From: Baffinella frigidus
Lineage: Eukaryota > Cryptophyceae > Cryptomonadales > Baffinellaceae
Direction of reading: 5' to 3'
Length of the DNA stretch: 10,355 bases
Assembly (NCBI GenBank): GCA_026770585.1
Contig: MU646753.1
Coordinates: 260,300-270,654, forward strand
A model generated the notes under the pieces. That model searched no databases. It was given only the letters and a program-made list of their open reading frames with translations, and was not told the DNA's origin. Shown here one piece after another: positions 1-8,100 of the stretch. Made by a program: the position numbers and the translations under genes. Position 1 is the first letter of the stretch. Every line of letters starts with the position of its first letter.

Positions 1-36
1 GAAACCCGAAACCCGAAACCCGAAACCCGAAACCCG
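1..36. repeat. CCCGAAA telomere-like array
   Basis: About five perfect copies of the 7-bp unit AACCCGA, a variant of CCCTAAA in which T is replaced by G. It probably forms the 3' part of an upstream intron. Confidence 0.9.
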
Positions 37-58
37 TTCTGGGTACCTCGTTTCTAAG

Positions 59-132
59 TTGACAGATTGTGTGGGTGGATTGACGTTGACAAAATGGGGG
101 GCGAGGAGAGGCTGCTGCGGGAGTACGATCAG
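59..132 (+). CDS. Exon 1 (linker region), 5' boundary uncertain
   Basis: The frame reads ..CGWIDVDKMGGEERLLREYDQ with non-repeat codon composition between two CCCGAAA arrays. The donor is GATCAG|gcacac, a GC donor preceded by CAG. The join to exon 2 gives LLREYDQ-AHQLFEGSRF. The start is chosen after ctcgtttctaag, the only pyrimidine-rich AG nearby, but it lacks the G seen after all other acceptors, so the true start could differ. An ATG at 94 is in frame but is probably internal. Confidence 0.55.
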
Positions 133-3100
133 GCACACCCCGAACCGTCAAACCCGAAACCCGAGACCCGAGACCCGAAACCCGAAACCCGAAACCTGAG
201 ACCCGAAACCCGAGACCCGAAACCCGAAACCCGATACCACGCCAGATTGGAGGCGGGGGTTGAAAAATTTCAACCACCACAGGAAGGGACTGTTGACTTT
301 TGAAAACCACTGTCTTGAGTTTGAATGTTGGCGACCCCTTCCAAAACTCTGGCATGGTACCCGACTGGGGTGTTTTAAAATATTGTAAAGATCGTAAAAA
401 AATTTAAATGGACACTTCTGGTACAAATGAAAACTTGAAAACTTGCCTCCTAAGACCCCTAAACCCGAACCCCTAAACCCTCAACACAGGCATACGAGCT
501 GTCTGAGGGCAGTCGCTCTCTTGGGTTCCTCCTTGGGAAGTTCAACACCTTCATACCCTATACATGGGCCCGAGTGCACTTGTTCTTAGCGAGCCTCTCT
601 GCTGCAGTCCGCCCCTCTTCTCAGAAAGCCACGCCAGGTCAGCTAAGTGGCCAAGCCTGCTTCGGGGCTAAGTGGCCAAGCCCAGCTAAGTGGCCAAGCC
701 CAGCTAAGTGGCCAAGCCCCGAAGCAGGCATACGAGCTGTTCGAGGGCAGCCGATTCCTCCTGGGGGGAGTTCAAGGCGTTCGCTGCGGGGTGGAAGCGG
801 CTGCTTCTAAACCACAACCCATCTTTTGACCCCGTTAACCCTAGTGAAGAGCCCACACATCGTTAACCCGGAGACCGAAACCCCTGAAGCTCACAGCCCG
901 AAGAGCTCTTCGGGTTTAGGCTCGCAAACCGTGAAAAGTTCAGGGTTTAGGATGTCCTGGAAGAGAGCCGCGTGGCTCTCTTGGGTTCCTCCTTGGGAAG
1001 TTCAAAACCTTCATACCCTATACATGGGCCCTATACCCTTGGGTCAACCTAATCCGGGAACAAGTATTTTTCTTTTAAAAGCTGGCAATGAAAATTACTA
1101 CACAACGGGTCACGTCCGAAGAAATCGTGTAGTAAATTTCGTGCAGATTTTTTAAAAGAAAAATACTTGTTCCCGGATGAAACCCAAGCCCCGAAGCAGG
1201 CGCACCAGCTGTTTGAGGGCAGTCGGTTCCTCCTGGGGGAGTTCAAGGCCTTCGTTTGCCGCCACATGCCTCTCTTTCAGGTAGAGGGTACAGGGTACAG
1301 GGTACAGGGTACAGGGTACAGGGTACAGGGTATAGGGTGCAGGGTATAGGGTGTAGGGTATAGGGTACAGGGTACAGGGTATGGGGTATAAGGTATAAGG
1401 TATAGGGTATAGGGTATAGGGTACAGAGTGCAGGGTATAGGGTATAGGGTATAGGGTGTAGGTTTTAGGGTACAGGGTACAGGGTATGGGGCATCAGGTA
1501 TAGGGTATAGGGTACAGGGTACAGGGTATAGGGCACAGGGTACAAGGTATAGGGAATAGGGTATGCCATATGGCTCTCTTCCAGGAGACCATAACCCCTA
1601 ACCCCCAACCCTACATCCCAAACCCGAACACCCCCCTAAACACCGAACCCGCCGTGAATCCTACAACCTCCTTCAACACTAAACCCACCCAAAACCTCAA
1701 ACTCACCCAAAAACCTTCCTGAACCCTAAACCCTAAACCCTAAACCCTAAACCCTACACCCTAAACCCTAAACCCTAAACCCTAAACCCTACACACTAAA
1801 CCCTAAACCCTAAACCTTACAACCTACACCCTAAACCCTAAACCCTAAACCCTAAACCATAACCTTCCAGGGGGAGATTAGGCGGGTGCCAGTGATGCCC
1901 TTCCAGACTGCTTACCAGGCAACATCATCAACCCTAAACCCCAAACCCCAAACCCCAAACACTAAGCCACAAACCCCAAACCCCAAACACCAAACACTAA
2001 ACACTAAACACTAAACACTAAACCCCAAACCCTGAACCCCTCAACCCCAAACCCTAAACCCTAAACCCTAAACCCCAAACCCTGAACCCCTAAACCCTAA
2101 ACCCCAAACCCTAAACCCTAAACCTCAAAACCCCAAACCCCAACCCCAAACACTAAACACTAAACCCTGAACCCTGAACCCTAAACCCTAAATCCTGAAC
2201 CCCAGACCCTAAACCCTAAACCCTAAACCCTAAACCCTAAACCCTAAACCCTAAACCCCAAACCCGAAACCCCAAACCCGAAATCTGCAACCCGAAACCC
2301 TCCAACCCTGAACCCGAAACCCGAAACCTTAGACCCGAAACCCCATACCCGAAACCCGAAACCCAAAACCCCATACCTGAAACCCGAAACCCAAAACCCA
2401 AAACCCAAAACCCAAAACCCAAAATCCAAAACCCCAAACCCAAAACCCAAAACCCTAAACCCAAAACCCCAAACCCAAAACCCTCAACCAGGAGCCGCTC
2501 TTATCCCCCGTCTTCCAGGCCGCCCGCCGATCTGGGGAGGTTCAACCTTACACCCTAAACCCTATATCTAAAACCCTGAAACCGAAACCCCAAACCCCAA
2601 ACCCCAAACCCCGAACCTCAAACCCCGAACCCCAAACCCCAAACCCCGACCCCCAAACCCTAAACACGTTTCGGGGCGAGCAGGAGAATTTGATCTTCGG
2701 GGTCGACCGGCCTCAAACCCTAATCCTAAAACCCAGACCCGGAACCTGCAGGGGACCCTGGTGTTCTGGGCCGACCGGCCACAGCAGGCCGATCCGTGCC
2801 TCCTGCAGATCGAGGCGCATCGTGACGAGGTCTCTCTCTCTCTCTCCTTCTCTCTCTATCTCTCCTCTCTCTCTATCTCTCTCTCTCTCCTCTCTATCTC
2901 TCTATCTCTCCTCTCTCTCTCCTCTCTATCTCTCTATCTCTCCTCTCTCTCTAGAGCCAATGTGGTAGGACTTGGCCAGCGCGAACTTCGAACTAGCAAG
3001 ATTGCGAACTTCTAGATGGACCGTAATTATTCGTAAACACCATGATTTGTACTGCAAAATTTGAATTTAAAACACTAAATGTCCAAACGGGTCCATCTAG

Positions 3101-5104
3101 AAGTTCGCAATCTTGTAACTTCGAAGTTCGCGCTGGCCAAGTCCTACCAGATTGGCTCTAACACCCGCTGTTTCCGGGGGGTGAGGGGTTAGGGCACAGC
3201 AGGCCGATCCGTGCCTCCTGCAACTGGAGGCGCACCGCGACGAGGTTCCGGATGTAGGGTTTAGGGTCTAGGTTTAGAGTTTAGGGTTTAGGGTTGACAC
3301 CCCAGTTAGGGTTTCGGGGCAGGGGGCGTGGGTCTGGGGTGTAGACCGCCAGGGTGCTGGGGTGAGGGTGTAGGGTTCAGGGGTTTGGGTGTAGGGTAAC
3401 ACCCGCTGTTTCCGGGGGTTAGGGGTTAGGGTCTTGCGTGGGGGTCCTTTGTACTGAGGCTTCCTCCTGTGATTCTCCGTGGCCGACTGCACGAGAATGC
3501 TATGTGGGCCTGTTCAAGACCGACGTGCTTTTGAAAGTGAGTATTTGTGTAGCAAGTTTCTTTGATTGGTCACGTAACCAGGTGAAATTCGTCCAGGCGC
3601 AAGGTTAGAATACCATTTCCTGGTACAAACGAGTGCTGTCAAACGAGAGTTTCGGGACCCTACACCCTCAACCGGGTTTGAGGATTATACTGGGTTGAGG
3701 GCCTGCGCCCAAGTGTTACAAAAACGAGAGTGGTCAAACACGAGAGTGGTCGAACATGTTAAAAAAACGAGAGTGGTCAAACACGAGAGTGGTCAAAAAA
3801 AATTTAAAAACGAGAGTGGTCAAACAGGTGCTGGCCGTGGCCTTCTCGCCTCTCGGTGACGTTGCTGCGAGCGCCTCTGCGGACACGACCGTCAAGATCC
3901 TGGACGCGACCACGGGTACGACACACCTGAACCCACGCCGTTCATTTTCACCTCAGCCGTTTATTTTCACCCAAGCCGTTTATTGAGAACCCCTAAACCC
4001 TAAACCCTAAAGCCTAAACCCTGAACCGCCATCCAGGCAAGACAGTGCGCTCGCTCAATCACGACCACGCAGTCACCTTCCCGTGGTGCCCTTTGCAGAG
4101 GGCGGTTTAGGCTTTAGGCTTTAGGCTTTAGGGGTTCTCAATAAACGGCTTGGGTGAAAATAAACGGCTGAGGTGAAAACGAACGGCTTGGGTGAAAATG
4201 AAGTCGTCACAGAACGAATCGCTTTCTCCAAGGACGGAGCGCGCAAAACCACTCAACTTTGCACTATTTTATAACCACTGAACCTCACACTTTGCAGACC
4301 GTCACAGAACGCATCGCTTTCTCCAAAACCACTCAACTTTACACTATTGAATAACCACTGAACTTTATACACTATTTTATAACCACTGAACTTTATACAC
4401 TATTTTATAGCCACTGAACCTCACACTTTTTTATAACCACTGAACTTTACACTATTTTATTTGGTCCGCTCCAAAAGTTGACAGGTTTGTACCACGGACC
4501 CAAAACGTCGACTTGAGAAACGTCCGTCGAGCCGACCCCGAACCCTAATCCCAGGCAAGACACTGCGCTCGCTCGGACACGACCACGCGGTCACATCCCT
4601 CGCTTTCTCCAACGACGGGTAGGCCCTACACCCTAAACTCTGATCTATAAAGCGTAAACCCTCAACCCTTAACCCTAAACCCTAAACCCTAAACTCTAAA
4701 CCTTAAACCCTGAATCCTGATCTCTAAACCCTGAACCCTGAACCATAAACCCTAAACCCTAGAATAGAAACCCTAAAATAGAAACCCTAAACCCTAAATC
4801 CTGAACCCTGCATCCTGAACCCTAAACCCTCAACTTCAAACCCTAAACCATGTACCCCTAAACCCCAAACCCTAAACCCCAAACCCCAAACCCCAAACCC
4901 CAAACCAGGACGCTTCTCGCGTGTGGGTCGGACACGACGGTCACGGTGTGGTACGTGCAGACGGGGACAGTGAAGGCGGCATGCAAAGGCCATCACGGGA
5001 AGCCCTAAACCCTAAACCCTACACCAGGTCGCTTTTCGCGTGCGGGTCGGACACGACAGTCACGGTGTGGTACGTGAAGGCAGGGACAGTGATGGCCACA
5101 TGCC

Positions 5105-5150
<46 letters not shown>

Positions 5151-8100
5151 AACCTACACCAGGACGCTTCTGGCGTGCGGGTCGGACACGACAGTCACGG
5201 TGTGGCACGTGCAGACGGGGACAGTGAAGGCCACGTGCAAAGGACATCACGGGAAGGTCGTCAACCCTAATCGCTGCTTCCGAAACTCTCAACCCTCAAC
5301 CGCAAACCCCACACCGTAAACCTCACGCCGTAACCCCCAACCCCCAAACCTCGCCCGTTGACCCTACACCCTAACACTTGACCCAAAACCCCTCAACCTT
5401 AAACCTCAAACCCTAAACCCTAAACCCTAAACCCTAAACCCTAAACCCCCACACCAGGTCATGTGCGTAGCGTTTGGGTCAGACACACTGCTTGCGTCTG
5501 GATCCACTGACAAAGGCAACCCCCCTAAACCCTACTACTGCAAAGCCACCGGGGAAGTCTCAAAAAGTAGCGGCAAGGATCCTTGCCGCTACTTTAGAGC
5601 CATTTTTCCTCAAAAGGCGATTTCTACCCCAAGGACGTGACCAGAAATCGTCAAAAGGTAACCTGTAAATGATTTTGGAGTCGTGTCCAAGAATTCGAGA
5701 AGTCCCCTGTGGCTTTGCTGTAGTATGAGCTGTACCCGAGGGAGTATTGTCCATGCATCCATGATGCTGTCGTTTCCTGGTAAACAAAACCTAAACCCGA
5801 AACCCGAAACCCCAAACCGTAGACCCCAAACCGTAAACCCCAAACCCTCAACCCTAACACCAAACCTTAAACCTCAACCCTGAAACCCGAAACCCGAAAC
5901 CTCAAACCCTGAACCCTACATCCGAAACCCGAAACCCGAAACCTCAACCCTGAAACCAGAAACCTCAACCCTGAAACCATAAACCCGAACCCCGAAACCC
6001 GAAACCCTAACACTAGGCGTGCGCACAGTTGGACGCGGCTACGGGGGCGAGCCTCTCGATAACCCTTCAGCGATAAGACCTAGGACCCTACGCTAGGCAA
6101 TCCGTAGGGACATAGGAAGGGTTCGTACGGATAAGGCAACGAAAACTCGGCCGAAAACCCCTTCGTAGCCCGCTGTGTGGAAGGTTTAGTGCCTCACAAC
6201 CTGTATGAAGATTATACAATTTTTCCTTGTCCTTGGGAGTGTTGAGAGAAAATAGGGTTTGTGAACGGAGGGGGGGTCTCGATAACGCGAAACCCGACGC
6301 AGGGGTCCGCACGTGGGACGCGGCTACGGGGGCGAGCTTGGCGGTTCACCCTAACCCCTGATCCCTAAACCCTAAACACTACACACTAAACACTCAACAC
6401 TACACACTAAACACTCAACACTACACACTAAACACTCAACACTAAACCCCTCAACACTCAACACTAAACCCTAAACCCTAAACCCTAAACCCCTAAACCC
6501 TAAACCCTATCCCCTAAACACCAAATCCTAAACCGTAACATCCGAACACTAAACACTCAACATTAAACAATAAACAATAAACAATAAACACCAAACCCTA
6601 AGCCATAATCCCTGCACCCTAAACCCTAAACCGTAACCCCCAAACACTGAACACTAAACACTAAACACTAAACAAAAAAACAAAAAACAAAAAAACCCAA
6701 ACACCAAACCCTAAACCCTAAATTCCAACCCCCAACACCAAACCCTAAACACTCAACACTAAACACTAAACACTCAACACTAAACACCAGACCCTAAACC
6801 CTAAGCCCTAAGCCCTGACCCCTAACACCTAAACACGAAACGCTAAAACCTTAACCCTAAACGCTCAACCCTCAACCCGTAACCCTAATCCACAAACCTT
6901 GAAAAAGGTCTCGAAAGGGCACGATGGCGCAGACGATTGCACGTGAGACCCTAAACCCTAAACCCCAAACCCTGAACCCCAAACCCCAAACTCCAATTCC
7001 TACACCCCAAACCCGGAACCCTAAACCCCAAACCCTGAACCATAAACCCCAAACCCTGAACCTTACACCCCAAACCCTACACCCTCCACCCTCAATCCTA
7101 AACACTCCACCCTCCACCCTAGACCCTCCACCCTAAACCCTGAACCCCAAACCCCAAACCCTAAACCACAAACCCCACCCTCTAAACCAAGTGTACGCTC
7201 CCGAGCGCAGACACCAACCTTAATCCCTAAAACCTCAACCCGAAACCCGAAACCCTAATCCCTAAACCCCAGACCCCAAACCGAACAACCTAAACCCTAC
7301 ACCTCAAACCCCAAACCGTGAAACCTAAACCATAAGCCCTAAACCCTCAACCCTCAACCCTAATCCCTAAATCCTAAACCATAACCCCTAAATTCCAAAC
7401 CCCAAGCCCTAAACCAAAAAACAAAAACCCTAAACCCTAAATCCGAAACCCGAAAATAGGTGCACGCTGCCAAGCGCAGAAAACAAGTTCAAATTCACGT
7501 CGCAGGCCGACTGTCCTGTTCGGGGCCACGTAAACCCCAAACCCACAAACCCACAAACCCACAAACCCACAAACCCACAAACCCACAAACCCACAAACCC
7601 ACAAACCCACAAACCCACAAACCCCTAAACCCCTAAACCCCAAAACCCGAAACCCTGAATATTAGATCCTACACCGAACCTTCAACACTGATACCAACCC
7701 ACAACCCTAAATTCCAAACGCTACACCCTAAACCTTCAACCCTAAGCCCAAACTCTAAACCCTAAACCTTCAACCCTAAACCCAAACCTTGCACCCTAAA
7801 CCTTACATCCTAAATCCCAAACCCCAACCCTAAATCCCAAATCCCAAACCCCACACCCCAAACCCTAAACCCCAAACCCCACACCCTTAACCCCAAACCC
7901 CAAACCTCAAACCCCGCACCCGAAACTCGCGTAGGTGGGTGAGGTGACCTGTCTGGTATTCTCGCCAGACGGAAAGGTGCTCGTCTCAGGCAAACCCCCT
8001 AACCCCAAACCCCTAACCCCGAAACCCGAAACCCGAAACCTTAAAACCCTAACACTGTACCCACAGAGGCAAACCCCCTAACCCCTAAACCCTAAACCTT

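Noticed and set aside
148-426. Minus-strand 92-codon frame with FGFRVSG repeats, and similar frames at 2237-2464, 4787-4996, 5610-5863, 6872-7117 and 7430-7643
   Set aside because: They are translations of G-rich telomere-like heptamers or octamers, where a repeat whose unit lacks stops is open by default. No unique domain, start context or conservation is visible.
2690-3015. Serine/leucine-rich plus-strand frames over the CT tract
   Set aside because: Generated by the (CT)n microsatellite; only the part before the tract is coding, in the frame of exon 5.
4921-5319. One continuous 132-codon frame over the three exon 8 copies
   Set aside because: It reads through intronic heptamers (LNPQPSTLNPQ) and is not in one WD40 frame throughout. 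The copies with AG|G acceptors and the single donor explain it better as duplicated exons.
5533-5570. YCKATGEVSK reading after exon 9, WD40-like
   Set aside because: It lies in the arm of a foldback, begins only about 18 nt after the exon 9 end and has no acceptor. The exon 9 to exon 10 join gives a far better WD40 motif in phase.
6054-6286. TCTCGATAAC direct repeats as a 10-bp target-site duplication of one insertion
   Set aside because: The ATAAC part belongs to repeat R itself (also present in copy 2), so the match is not independent of the element.
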